Part shown: positions 1 through 9,105 of the stretch, piece by piece | Position numbering within the stretch: the first letter of the stretch is position 1 | Layout of the letters: the number at the start of each line of letters is the position of its first letter | Source: an uncultured Acidobacteriia bacterium | GTDB taxonomy: Bacteria > Acidobacteriota > Terriglobia > Bryobacterales > Bryobacteraceae | Direction: 5' to 3' | DNA length: 64,000 bases | NCBI GenBank assembly: GCA_903900705.1 | Contig: CAIUOG010000172.1 | Coordinates: 1 to 64,000, forward strand | Notes under the pieces: model-generated | The model's input: only the letters and a program-made list of their open reading frames with translations | Database searches by the model: none | What the model was told of the DNA's origin: nothing | Program-made: the position numbers and the translations under genes

Positions 1-41
1 CCGCGAGCCGCAGCCCTGACGGCATTGCATGTCGGGAGTGG

Positions 42-1034
42 CTATTTCTTAAGCAGACCCGGTTTTTCATCTTGTTTGCCTCCGGCGAAACCGGGCAGCC
101 GCAGGTCACATCCGCAGTCTTCTCCCGCGTTTTTCGCAGTCTTCTGATACTCAATCTCGTAATCGATCACGAACTTCAGGTCGCTCCACGCGCTGGCACC
201 CGCCAGACGGCGTCCATTGATAAAGATGGTCGGCGTCTGGTTCACGCCCAGGGACTGCCCGATTTCCCGGCTCTTCGTCAGCTCGGCTTCCGTCTCATTC
301 GAATCGATGCACTTCGAAAGCTGGGCAGCGTCCAGATCCTTATTGGGCTTCGCAAATTCGAGGACTTTCGCTTTCAGATTCTCCGGCACGATCTCCGCCT
401 GTTTGTCGAAGATCCAGTCGTGATACTCCCACCACGCCGACGCGCTCTGGCGGAAGATGCACCTGCCGGCCAGCGCCGCGGGCTTTGCCCAGGGATGAAT
501 CGCCTCCAGCGGGAAATCGAAATAATAAAGCCGGACCTCTTTGGGATAGGTCTTCAGCAGGTTTTCGCGCAGCGTCTTCGCCTCTTCGCGGCAGTAGGGG
601 CATTGAAAGTCGCTGAACTCCGCAATCACCACGGGCGCGCCGGGCGTGCCAAAGCTCGGGCGGCCTTCCGTCCGCAGCTTGTCGTTTTCGGCCTTGAAGG
701 GGTTTTGCGCGATGTCGAAAACGGTACCCCGCACAATCTTCTGGCCGTCGTGGGAAACGAAGAACGTCTCCTCCTGCATCTGCGCGCCGCTCACGCCCCG
801 GGTCTTCACCTCATAAAAGCCTGGCATCGGCCCGGCTTTCGGGTCTTCGATCACCACCTCGATCGGTTTCGGCCAGACAAAGAGATGCCGCAGATAGGCT
901 TCCATCTCCACCTTATTGAGCGCGGAGGCTTTCTTCGCCGGGGCGGCGACCGTTTTACCGCCCGTGGACTGGGCCGCCAGCGGGCAAATCAGAGCGGCCA
1001 CAAGGGACGCCATCAGCGTAAGCTTTCTGAGCAT
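42..1034 (-). CDS. Secreted DsbA-like thioredoxin-fold protein
   Basis: About 330 residues. The ATG used here opens a clear signal peptide (MLRKLTLMASLVAALICPLAAQ); an upstream in-frame ATG would add 22 residues and bury it. After a poorly conserved region of about 120 residues, a thioredoxin fold starts near residue 134 with the redox motif CPYC at 145-148 (FSDFQCPYC) and, later, the cis-proline loop NQTPTIFING. This is the layout of DsbA/BdbD-type disulfide oxidoreductases acting in the periplasm, where the CxxC pair oxidises or isomerises substrate thiols. The function of the N-terminal region is unknown. The gene stands alone, next to uxaA on the same strand. Confidence 0.85.
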   Translation of the reverse strand: MLRKLTLMASLVAALICPLAAQSTGGKTVAAPAKKASALNKVEMEAYLRHLFVWPKPIEVVIEDPKAGPMPGFYEVKTRGVSGAQMQEETFFVSHDGQKIVRGTVFDIAQNPFKAENDKLRTEGRPSFGTPGAPVVIAEFSDFQCPYCREEAKTLRENLLKTYPKEVRLYYFDFPLEAIHPWAKPAALAGRCIFRQSASAWWEYHDWIFDKQAEIVPENLKAKVLEFAKPNKDLDAAQLSKCIDSNETEAELTKSREIGQSLGVNQTPTIFINGRRLAGASAWSDLKFVIDYEIEYQKTAKNAGEDCGCDLRLPGFAGGKQDEKPGLLKK

Positions 1035-1101
1035 AGGTACCTGTCTTTGTTCCGGCTGCGTCACCCTGTCTCGTGGCGACAAACGAAAATTCGAACCCAA
1101 A

Positions 1102-2640
1102 TTACATCACCGGTCCGATGCGCCAGGGCACGAATTCATGGTGTCCCAGAATCTCGGCCTTCGTCTTTTCGCCCGAGGCAACCCGCAGAATGGTGTCGAA
1201 GATTTCCTGTCCCACCTGCGGAACCGTCTTCTCTCCGTCGGCAATCGCACCGGCGTTGATATCCATATTGTCGGGCATCCGTTTGAATGTGAGGCTGTTG
1301 CTGGCTACTTTGATCACCGGCACCGTGGGGAAGCCGATGGCGCTGCCGCGACCGGTGGTGAACACAATCACGTTGCAGCCGCCCGCGGCCAGTCCCGCGA
1401 GCGACGGCGGATCATAACCCGGCGTATTCATAAAGTTGAAGCCCGGCGCCGTGATGCGCTGCGCATAGTCCACCGCATCATTGAGTGTGGAAACGCCCGC
1501 CTTTGCTACAGCGCCCAGTGACTTTTCGAGAATGTTCGTGAGGCCGCCTTCTTTGTTGCCGGGCGATGGATTGTCGTCAAAACTGCCGCCGAACTGGTTC
1601 AGATACTTCTTGTAACCGCGTACGAATCCAAGCAGTTTTTCCGCCACTTCGCGATTGCGGGCGCGGCGGACCAGCAGATGCTCCGCCCCGAAAATCTCGG
1701 TCGTTTCGGCCAGCACAGGCGAACCACCCAGCGCGGCCAGCATGTCCGACGTGATCCCCAGAGCCGGATTCGCGGTAATGCCGGAGAACGAGTCTGATCC
1801 CCCGCAATTCAGCCCCAGAATAATCTTCGAGGCCGGAACCTCCACGCGCTGCTCCGCGCCACACTGGTCCAGCAGTTTCCGGATCTCCCGGCGGGCGGCG
1901 TCCCGTGCGCCGAACGTTCCGCCGCTGTTCTGGAGCGTGAGCCCGACCAGTCGGCTGGTCCGGGGCGCGTTCGGCCCCAGATAGTGGTCAATCTGATTGA
2001 CTTCGCAGCCGAGGCCCATAATCACGGCGGCCGAGACGTTCGGATGCGCCAGTACGCCGGAAAGCGTGCGGCGCAACTGCGTCGCATCGTCCCCGTAGGT
2101 CATTCCGCAGCCTTCGCCATGGGGGAATGCCACTACGCCGTCGATATTCGGCGGCAGCGCTTCCCCGAGAAAGCTCTGGGCGATCAGTTCGGCCGTATGG
2201 GCCGCGCAGTTGCTGGCCGCCACCACAGCGATGTAGTTGCGGGTTCCCACCCTGCCATCTTCCCGGACATAGCCCATAAACGTGGGCATGTCCCGCGGCG
2301 GAGCCGGAATGGCCACCTCGCCTGTCGGAAACTCATAGGCAAACTCGATCTCTTCAAAACCCACGTTGTGGGTATGGATATGTTCGCCGACCTGAATGGG
2401 CCGGCTGGCGCGGCCAATACGCTGTCCGTACCGGAAGACATAGTCGCCGACGGCAATCGGGGCGAGCGCCAGTTTGTGCCCTGCCGGGACCGCGCTTTTC
2501 ACCACAAGCTCAACGCCTCCGACGCGCAGCGTCTGCCCGGGCGCAAGTGGAACCCGCGCCACGGCCACGTTGTCGCTGGGATGAAGATGAATTGCCGAGT
2601 TTTCTGCCGTGGGCAGTTTCTGAATCTCTAATAGCTCCAT
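1102..2640 (-). CDS. uxaA: Altronate dehydratase (UxaA/GarD family)
   Basis: About 512 residues, a normal length for the family. An N-terminal SAF-like domain (about residues 15-90) is followed by the large altronate/galactarate dehydratase domain, with family motifs GEGCGM, MGLGCEVNQI and LNCGGSDSFSGITANPALG supplying metal- and substrate-binding cysteines and acidic residues. UxaA dehydrates D-altronate to 2-keto-3-deoxy-D-gluconate in hexuronate catabolism. The start is placed at MELLEIQ; an in-frame ATG 14 codons upstream is possible. Galactarate dehydratase is a less likely alternative. The uronate isomerase and hexuronate-type transporter lie about 47 kb away in the same window. Confidence 0.85.
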   Translation of the reverse strand: MELLEIQKLPTAENSAIHLHPSDNVAVARVPLAPGQTLRVGGVELVVKSAVPAGHKLALAPIAVGDYVFRYGQRIGRASRPIQVGEHIHTHNVGFEEIEFAYEFPTGEVAIPAPPRDMPTFMGYVREDGRVGTRNYIAVVAASNCAAHTAELIAQSFLGEALPPNIDGVVAFPHGEGCGMTYGDDATQLRRTLSGVLAHPNVSAAVIMGLGCEVNQIDHYLGPNAPRTSRLVGLTLQNSGGTFGARDAARREIRKLLDQCGAEQRVEVPASKIILGLNCGGSDSFSGITANPALGITSDMLAALGGSPVLAETTEIFGAEHLLVRRARNREVAEKLLGFVRGYKKYLNQFGGSFDDNPSPGNKEGGLTNILEKSLGAVAKAGVSTLNDAVDYAQRITAPGFNFMNTPGYDPPSLAGLAAGGCNVIVFTTGRGSAIGFPTVPVIKVASNSLTFKRMPDNMDINAGAIADGEKTVPQVGQEIFDTILRVASGEKTKAEILGHHEFVPWRIGPVM

Positions 2641-2695
2641 ATTTCCTGTGGGCGCGCCATGCGTGTCCTTCCGCAAGAGCAACGTCTGGACCAGA

Positions 2696-3253
2696 CTATC
2701 GCATTAGTACGGTTTCCATGATCTGCTCGCCCGTGTGGACGTGCAGGCGTGCCCCCGCCGGGTGGAACCAGACACCGGTTCCATCGGAGATCGCCGGCAG
2801 CCGGGCTGGTCCTTCGATGTAGACGCCGGTCTCCGTTTCTTTGCCTTCGAGCAACTTCCCGATATGCACATGGGCGTGACATGGCCGCCTCGCGACATCA
2901 CCGTTCATCGCGATGGCCCAGTCGTTACCCCACAATTCCTTCGCCTTGGCAATGGCCGCATTCCAGAGGAACAGCCGATCCTCCGCCGTCATCGCCGCCA
3001 GGGGATTGGCCCCATCGAACTTCGCGTGCGGCACGGCCAGCCAGCGATTGGGCTTGGTGGGATCGTTATCCCGGACGAGAATGATCTTCTCGTCCGCCGG
3101 GTGTTTTTCCACCTCGACACACAGACTGCAGCCGCGCGTTTCGGCGATGGTGGGGCTGGTGAGGTCGCAGACGCACGTGCGCACGTCCGCCGGGGCGACC
3201 CGGACGGCGAGAAGCAAAGGCACCAGAGGCAGGAACAAGAGACGCGGCCACAT
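2696..3253 (-). CDS. Secreted HIT-like hydrolase
   Basis: 185 residues. A hydrophobic leader (MWPRLLFLPLVPLLLAV) suggests export. Two cysteine pairs (TCVC at 27-29 and GCSLC at 42-45) precede a HIT-like region ending in CHAHVHIG, which contains the H-x-H-x-H histidine triad at residues 126-130. HIT proteins hydrolyse nucleotide phosphoanhydrides or transfer nucleotidyl groups using the central histidine. The closest exported type I can name is CDP-diacylglycerol pyrophosphatase, but the substrate here is unknown. The histidine triad is seen directly; export is inferred from the leader. It follows the same orientation as uxaA with a short gap and may be co-transcribed. Confidence 0.65.
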   Translation of the reverse strand: MWPRLLFLPLVPLLLAVRVAPADVRTCVCDLTSPTIAETRGCSLCVEVEKHPADEKIILVRDNDPTKPNRWLAVPHAKFDGANPLAAMTAEDRLFLWNAAIAKAKELWGNDWAIAMNGDVARRPCHAHVHIGKLLEGKETETGVYIEGPARLPAISDGTGVWFHPAGARLHVHTGEQIMETVLMR

Positions 3254-3457
3254 TCTCTAATTTATGATATCCGCCCGAATCCGGCGGTAACGCTGCGCGC
3301 GTTCCGGTAACGGGAGGCGTTTCCTGGATTTGTACTGCATCTCCCCGGCGCAAATGTTTCCCGATATTTTCCAATTTCGTTTTGCTTCGGGATTTGTTAG
3401 CCTAAGGCTGGCTATATTCAGGCGTCTTGCGGGCCGCATCCATCCCGCCGTTGGTGA

Positions 3458-4873
<1,416 letters not shown>

Positions 4874-4909
4874 CCCCACACCATTTCATAACGCGATCAC
4901 AACCAACAG

Positions 4910-4945
4910 GGCGGGTACCCCGGAAAGCCGGGTCGACCCGCCTTT
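4910..4945 (+). terminator. Rho-independent-like terminator after the collagen-like gene
   Basis: The outer arms GGCGGGT and ACCCGCC pair perfectly. An inner stem (CCGG/CCGGGT side) closes a short AAAG loop, and the 3' arm is followed by TTTCC. It lies 37 bases after the stop of the collagen-like gene and ahead of the collar gene promoter. Confidence 0.6.
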
Positions 4946-4990
4946 CCTCCTTCCAGCTCTTTCGCGATTAAAATATCCCTGTTTTTCCAG

Positions 4991-5020
4991 TGGACGATAC
5001 CGAAGCGCCATCTGTATAAT
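4991..5020 (+). promoter_or_regulatory. Candidate promoter of the first tail-collar gene
   Basis: TGGACG, an 18-base spacer, then a perfect TATAAT box. The box is followed by CGTTTTGGCATT, which is almost repeated upstream of the second collar gene (CGGTTTGGCATT) with the same 18-base spacing. The conserved part extends past the -10 box, so it may also include an operator. Predicted leader about 95 bases. Confidence 0.55.
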
Positions 5021-5121
5021 CGTTTTGGCATTTCAGCTTCATGGCTGAATACAAAGAAATTCCCGGAAATGTATTCTGCGTCACGGTAATTTCGGTCTGA
5101 CAATAACAGGAGAACGAAACG

Positions 5122-5658
5122 ATGGCCAACGAACCTTATATGGGTGCGGTTTTCTTATTCGCCGGTAACTTCGCCCCGCGCGGCTACGCGCTCTGCCAGG
5201 GACAACTGATGTCCATCGCGCAGAACTCCGCGCTCTTTTCCATTCTGGGAACGACATTCGGAGGCGACGGGCAACAGACTTTCGGGCTTCCCGATCTGCG
5301 CGGCCGCGCCCCCATCGGCGCCGGTCAGGGGCCTGGACTGAATCCTGTGCAGCTGGGTGACATCGCTGGTAATTCGAACGTGGCGATCCTCACTTCCAAT
5401 CTGCCGCCCCACAATCACCTCATCAACGTCAATACGAACCTGGGTTCGCAGTCAACCCCGGCCAATAACTATCCCGCCGTAGTCTCGGCGGATGGCAGCA
5501 CCGGTATCGGCGCTTATGAAACCAGCGCCACAGGCAACACTCTGAATCCGCAGGCTGTCACAGTCACCGGCAGCGGGGTGCCGATCAACGTGCAGAATCC
5601 TTATCTCGGCCTGAATTACATCATCGCCACGGAAGGGATTTACCCCAGCCGGAATTAG
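5122..5658 (+). CDS. Phage tail-collar domain protein (microcystin-dependent protein type), copy 1
   Basis: 178 residues. The N-terminal half is a textbook tail-collar domain: MANEPYMGAVFLFAGNFAP, GYALCQGQL, NSALFSILGTTFGG, TFGLPDLRGRAPIG. It is followed by SNLPPHNHL and a short C-terminal domain ending LGLNYIIATEGIYPSRN. This is the compact family called microcystin-dependent proteins (MdpB-like), found outside phages in many soil bacteria with unknown role. No signal peptide. A good Shine-Dalgarno (AACAGGAG) precedes the ATG. It is highly similar to the next gene; by eye about 70% of positions are identical, so this is a local duplication. No other phage structural genes are nearby. Confidence 0.9.
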   Translation: MANEPYMGAVFLFAGNFAPRGYALCQGQLMSIAQNSALFSILGTTFGGDGQQTFGLPDLRGRAPIGAGQGPGLNPVQLGDIAGNSNVAILTSNLPPHNHLINVNTNLGSQSTPANNYPAVVSADGSTGIGAYETSATGNTLNPQAVTVTGSGVPINVQNPYLGLNYIIATEGIYPSRN

Positions 5659-5768
5659 CGGGCGACGAAAAGAAATCGGGATGAAGCCGCCGGGCCGGCG
5701 GTTTCCTCTCTCTCTATTTTGTGCGAAATCATCCGAAAAAACGCGGGAAAATTGCGCTTGGATTTATC

Positions 5769-5798
5769 TGGACTCGCCTGGTTTGATGCGGCTATAAT
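5769..5798 (+). promoter_or_regulatory. Candidate promoter of the second tail-collar gene
   Basis: TGGACT, an 18-base spacer, then TATAAT, followed by CGGTTTGGCATT. It matches the promoter of copy 1 in both boxes, spacing and downstream element. The shared element extends about 12 bases past the -10 box. Leader about 110 bases. Confidence 0.55.
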
Positions 5799-5912
5799 CG
5801 GTTTGGCATTCCGGCTATATTCCGGCATGCACCACTTCAGGCCGTGCTGAATCCCACAGGGTGACGGGGGCGGAAGCTGGAAGGAACGACATCCAAAAAG
5901 GAGAATTGAACA

Positions 5913-6452
5913 ATGGCCAACGAACCGTACCTCGGAGCGATCTTCTTATTTGCGGGCAATTTCGCCCCCAGAGGCTATGCCCTTTGCCAGGGTCAGCTGC
6001 TTTCCATCTCGCAGAATGCCGCGCTCTTCTCGATCCTCGGCACCACCTATGGCGGCAACGGTGTGCAGACGTTCGCGCTGCCAGACCTTCGCGGTCGCGC
6101 GCCGATTGGCCAGGGTCAGGGTCCAGGCCTCAGCAACGTCACGCTTGGCGAGATCTCCGGAGTGCAGAATGTGACGCTGCTTCCTTCCAACCTGCCGCCG
6201 CACAACCACCTCATTAACGTGAATACTGGTCTCGGCTCGCAGTCAACACCCGCGAATAACTATCCCGCGGTTGCAAGCACTGATGGTTCCACCGGCATCG
6301 GAGCCTTCGAAACAACCCCCACGTCGGGCCAGCATTTCGCAGCCGGTGCGGTCTCGACGGTCGGAGGCGGCCAGCCGGTCAGCGTTCAGAACCCTTTCCT
6401 GGGCCTGAATTACATCATCGCCACGCAGGGCATCTTCCCGTCCCGCAACTAG
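5913..6452 (+). CDS. Phage tail-collar domain protein (microcystin-dependent protein type), copy 2
   Basis: 179 residues with the same two-part layout as the preceding gene: MANEPYLGAIFLFAGNFAP, GYALCQGQL, LPDLRGRAPIG, SNLPPHNHL and C-terminal LGLNYIIATQGIFPSRN. A strong Shine-Dalgarno (AAAAGGAG) precedes the ATG. The two copies differ mainly in the loop between ETT/ETS and the final domain, where sequence and length change (TPTSGQHFAAGAVSTVGG here), so this loop could be the specificity-determining part. The gene is followed by a perfect 10-bp stem-loop and then by the small unknown gene, GNAT and hydroxylase genes on the same strand. Confidence 0.9.
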   Translation: MANEPYLGAIFLFAGNFAPRGYALCQGQLLSISQNAALFSILGTTYGGNGVQTFALPDLRGRAPIGQGQGPGLSNVTLGEISGVQNVTLLPSNLPPHNHLINVNTGLGSQSTPANNYPAVASTDGSTGIGAFETTPTSGQHFAAGAVSTVGGGQPVSVQNPFLGLNYIIATQGIFPSRN

Positions 6453-6484
6453 TTTCTCCGGAAACCGGTCTGCGTTCACAATCT

Positions 6485-6510
6485 GCCGGGGCGCTGTGTT
6501 GCGCCCCGGC
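6485..6510 (+). terminator. Perfect 10-bp stem-loop after collar copy 2
   Basis: Arms GCCGGGGCGC and GCGCCCCGGC pair without mismatch around a TGTGTT loop. There is no T-run after the stem, so it may be an attenuator or mRNA-stabilising hairpin rather than a full terminator. It sits 32 bases after the stop codon and 19 bases before the next start. Confidence 0.45.
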
Positions 6511-6528
6511 GCAGCTTATATTCGATTC

Positions 6529-7020
6529 ATGTATCAATTACACCGAGTCTTTTGCGCGACTCCCTGGGAGATGGAAAGCGAGCGTCGGCGTTTTCACGAC
6601 GCCGTGGGCCGCTTCAACGAAGAGCGCGCGATGCCGCGCGGCGTTCTGCTGACCCCTGTCACCCTTGTCAACATTCGCGACAAGCGCCCCACGCAGTATG
6701 TGATTGATGAAAATATCGAAGACAGCACCGCCTGGATCGGGTTGCTGCAGGACAACTGGGGGCCCACCGAGCGCAATTTCGAGAACGATTACCATCTCGC
6801 CCTGTGTTGTCTCTCTGATCCTGGCCGGCCCATGCTCCACGTCTCGCTGCTTCGCAAGCTTCTGCCTTCCGGCAAGCCGCTCGATCCCGGCCTTCCCGAA
6901 CCCGCCGGTGAATTCTCCTCGCCCGAAGAGTTTGAGCTCTGCGTCACCGGGCAACTCTCCGCCCTGCTCGAAAAGATTCTCCATGCTCCCGCCACAGCCG
7001 GTCTTCACGCAACGGCCTGA
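6529..7020 (+). CDS. Unknown protein, weakly DUF4062-like
   Basis: 163 residues from the ATG at MYQLHRVF; an upstream in-frame start would add 11 residues lying within the stem-loop. I do not recognise it securely. The pattern VFCATPWEMESERRRFHDAV ... NIEDSTAWIGLLQDNWGP is reminiscent of the DUF4062/TIR-like Rossmann fold, where an N-terminal strand is followed by an ERxxF helix and later by a strand with a WGP turn. No catalytic residue can be assigned. No clear Shine-Dalgarno precedes the ATG. The end overlaps the start of the GNAT gene by 38 bases, implying coupled translation within the collar-protein locus. Confidence 0.6.
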   Translation: MYQLHRVFCATPWEMESERRRFHDAVGRFNEERAMPRGVLLTPVTLVNIRDKRPTQYVIDENIEDSTAWIGLLQDNWGPTERNFENDYHLALCCLSDPGRPMLHVSLLRKLLPSGKPLDPGLPEPAGEFSSPEEFELCVTGQLSALLEKILHAPATAGLHATA

Positions 7021-7474
7021 AGCCCCCGGCGACGAGGCGTTTCTCCGGCAGTTGATGACGGAGGTGATCGCGCAGGAACTCGGAGCGGCGGCCTGGCCCG
7101 AACCCCTTCGGTCTCAACTCCTTGGCCTGCAGACGCGGACCCGCCTGGAAGTGGCGCGCAACCGCCCGGCCGCCACCAGTCGAATTCTGCAAGCCGGCGG
7201 AGTGGACGCCGGCTGGATGCTGACTTCGAGGGCCGGTGGAATGAAAGACGGAGAAATCGTCTGGCTGGTGGAGATCGCCGTTGCCGCCCCGTTTCGCGGT
7301 TGTGGCATCGGCTCCGCCGCGCTGCGGGAACTTCTCGCGGGCGGCGTTACCGTCCGGCTTCACGTCAATCGCACCAACACCCGAGCCATTGCACTTTACA
7401 CGCGCCACGGTTTCCGCCCCGTCGACTCCGACGAAATTCAACTGCTGATGGAGTACGCGTGCTCACCGGCCTGA
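6983..7474 (+). CDS. GNAT-family N-acetyltransferase
   Basis: 163 residues from the ATG at MLPPQPVF, which overlaps the preceding gene by 38 bases; longer starts in this frame lie entirely inside that gene. The acetyl-CoA pyrophosphate-binding loop is RGCGIGSAALREL (about residues 106-118). The final motif NRTNTRAIALYTRHGF is the usual GNAT C-terminal strand-helix-strand. It should transfer an acetyl group from acetyl-CoA to an amine of a small molecule or protein. Its position between the collar proteins and the hydroxylase-sulfotransferase makes a protein-modification role possible, but that is inference. The end overlaps the next start by 16 bases. Confidence 0.85.
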   Translation: MLPPQPVFTQRPEAPGDEAFLRQLMTEVIAQELGAAAWPEPLRSQLLGLQTRTRLEVARNRPAATSRILQAGGVDAGWMLTSRAGGMKDGEIVWLVEIAVAAPFRGCGIGSAALRELLAGGVTVRLHVNRTNTRAIALYTRHGFRPVDSDEIQLLMEYACSPA

Positions 7475-9090
7475 CCCTGCCCTTCGTCTTCGATCCTGAA
7501 CTGCTCCGCGCCGACCTTGCCCGCGTCGCCGCGGACGATTGGGCTCCTCATTTCAATAATCTTGATTTCGGGGGCGTCTGGCGTGGCGCTGCCCTGCGTT
7601 CACCTTCCGGACGGACTACGGACCTCGCCGTCAAAGGCGACCGATTCCAGTCCACCGCGCTGCTCGCTCGTTGTCCGTATTTTGAGCAGCTTCTGCAGCA
7701 GTTTGCCTGCCCGCTCAAGTCCGTCCGGCTGCTCAGCCTCGCTCCGGGTTCGTTCATCCGGGAACACACGGACGACGCGCTGGATTTTGAAGACGGCGAA
7801 GCCCGGATTCACGTCCCTCTGCAGACCGGCCCGGGCGTCGAGTTCTATCTTGCCGGCGAGCGGCTCTCTTTGGAGGAGGGGCGTACCTACTACGTCAATG
7901 TGAATCTCCCGCATCGGGTCACCAATCGCGGCAACACGGATCGCATCCATCTGGTGATCGATGCCGACGTGAACCCGTGGCTGCGCGGGGTCTTTACCGG
8001 CAGCGGCCCCATTCAGCGCATGGCGTTGCCCGCGCTCGGACTTGATCTCTTCCGAGCCGGCCTCGTGGCTCACCCCGAGCTCCGTTCGATTCCGGACCGC
8101 CGGAGTTACCTCGAAGCCGTCCTGGAGCTTTCCCGGGACGCTGGCTATTCATTCTGTGAGGCCGACCTCGACGCCGCCTACCGCACACCCTCCGGCGAAG
8201 CGCCGGGCGATCTTGCGGGCTGGATCCCCTGCAGTTTGCGGCATCCCGACTCCGGACCGGCGCTGGCTGAATGGCTGCACGCGCCGGGCGAACGGTTCAC
8301 GGATCCGTTCTTCGAAGACAGCATCCGGCGTTTCCGGTTCAATCCGCACACGGTGTTCACCCGTTGCCTCGCGCCGCTTCCGGCCTCCGCGGCGCAACCC
8401 GCTGGCTTCATCTTCCACCTGTCCCGCTGCGGCTCCACGCTGATTTCCCGCACTCTGGCGGTGCTGCCCCGCGTCACCGCCATCTCCGAGGCGCCCCCCA
8501 TTGACCAGATCCTGCGTTCCGACGCGCCTGAGCCCCGGAAAATCGAATGGCTGCGCGACCTGATCGGGGCCTTCGCCTCCGCCCGGAACCCACCGGAAAC
8601 CCACTGCATTATCAAACTCGACGCGTGGCACATGGCGAATTTCCCCCTGATTCGCAAGGCCTTCCCGGATACGCCGTGGATCTTCAGCCACCGGGATCCG
8701 CTCGAAGTGCTCGTCTCACACCAGCGCCGACCCGGTCTGCATATGACTCCGCCCGGCGCGGTACCGTCGCTGGTGGATTTCCGCGCTGGTGTGCTGACCG
8801 GAATTCTTCAATCGGCAGCGCGGTGGCTTTCGGAGCCCGGCGGACTTTTCGCGAACTATACGGAACTGCCTGCCGCGATCGGTGAAAAAATCGCCCCGCA
8901 TTTCGGCCTCAGGCTCTCTGATAGTGAACTGGAACTGCTGCGAGGGGCGGCGTCGCTCGATGCCAAGAACCCCACACAGGCATTTGCCCCCGACAGCCGC
9001 GCCAAGCAGGAGGAAGCCAGTGAGCTGCGGCGGCATCCCGCCGTCCGCGAACTCACCAGCTTGTGGTCCGGCCTCTTCGGCACACCCTGA
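7459..9090 (+). CDS. Asp/Asn beta-hydroxylase - Nif11-like - sulfotransferase fusion
   Basis: 543 residues from a GTG that overlaps the GNAT stop. Residues about 1-170 form an aspartyl/asparaginyl beta-hydroxylase domain with the iron ligands H103 and D105 (REHTDD) and distal H152 (NLPHRVTNRG), plus R116 (RIHVPLQ). Residues about 192-242 look like a Nif11-type helical domain (AHPELRSIPDRRSYLEAV ... DAGYSFCEADLDAAYR). From about 315 a sulfotransferase domain carries the 5'-phosphosulfate loop HLSRCGSTLISRT and the 3'-phosphate motif SHRDPLEVLVSHQ. The protein could hydroxylate and sulfate a bound peptide or protein; the neighbouring collar proteins are candidate substrates by position only. 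Domain calls one and three are firm; the Nif11 call is tentative. Confidence 0.8.
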   Translation: MLTGLTLPFVFDPELLRADLARVAADDWAPHFNNLDFGGVWRGAALRSPSGRTTDLAVKGDRFQSTALLARCPYFEQLLQQFACPLKSVRLLSLAPGSFIREHTDDALDFEDGEARIHVPLQTGPGVEFYLAGERLSLEEGRTYYVNVNLPHRVTNRGNTDRIHLVIDADVNPWLRGVFTGSGPIQRMALPALGLDLFRAGLVAHPELRSIPDRRSYLEAVLELSRDAGYSFCEADLDAAYRTPSGEAPGDLAGWIPCSLRHPDSGPALAEWLHAPGERFTDPFFEDSIRRFRFNPHTVFTRCLAPLPASAAQPAGFIFHLSRCGSTLISRTLAVLPRVTAISEAPPIDQILRSDAPEPRKIEWLRDLIGAFASARNPPETHCIIKLDAWHMANFPLIRKAFPDTPWIFSHRDPLEVLVSHQRRPGLHMTPPGAVPSLVDFRAGVLTGILQSAARWLSEPGGLFANYTELPAAIGEKIAPHFGLRLSDSELELLRGAASLDAKNPTQAFAPDSRAKQEEASELRRHPAVRELTSLWSGLFGTP

Positions 9091-9105
9091 AACCACGCCC
9101 TGAAG

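Noticed and set aside
72-1259. Long plus-strand open frame opposite the DsbA-like gene
   Set aside because: Arg/His-rich product without domains; it mirrors a gene with a signal peptide and CPYC motif on the other strand.
5122-6452. Prophage remnant
   Set aside because: Only collar proteins are phage-like; no capsid, terminase, integrase or lysis gene and no attachment repeats are seen.
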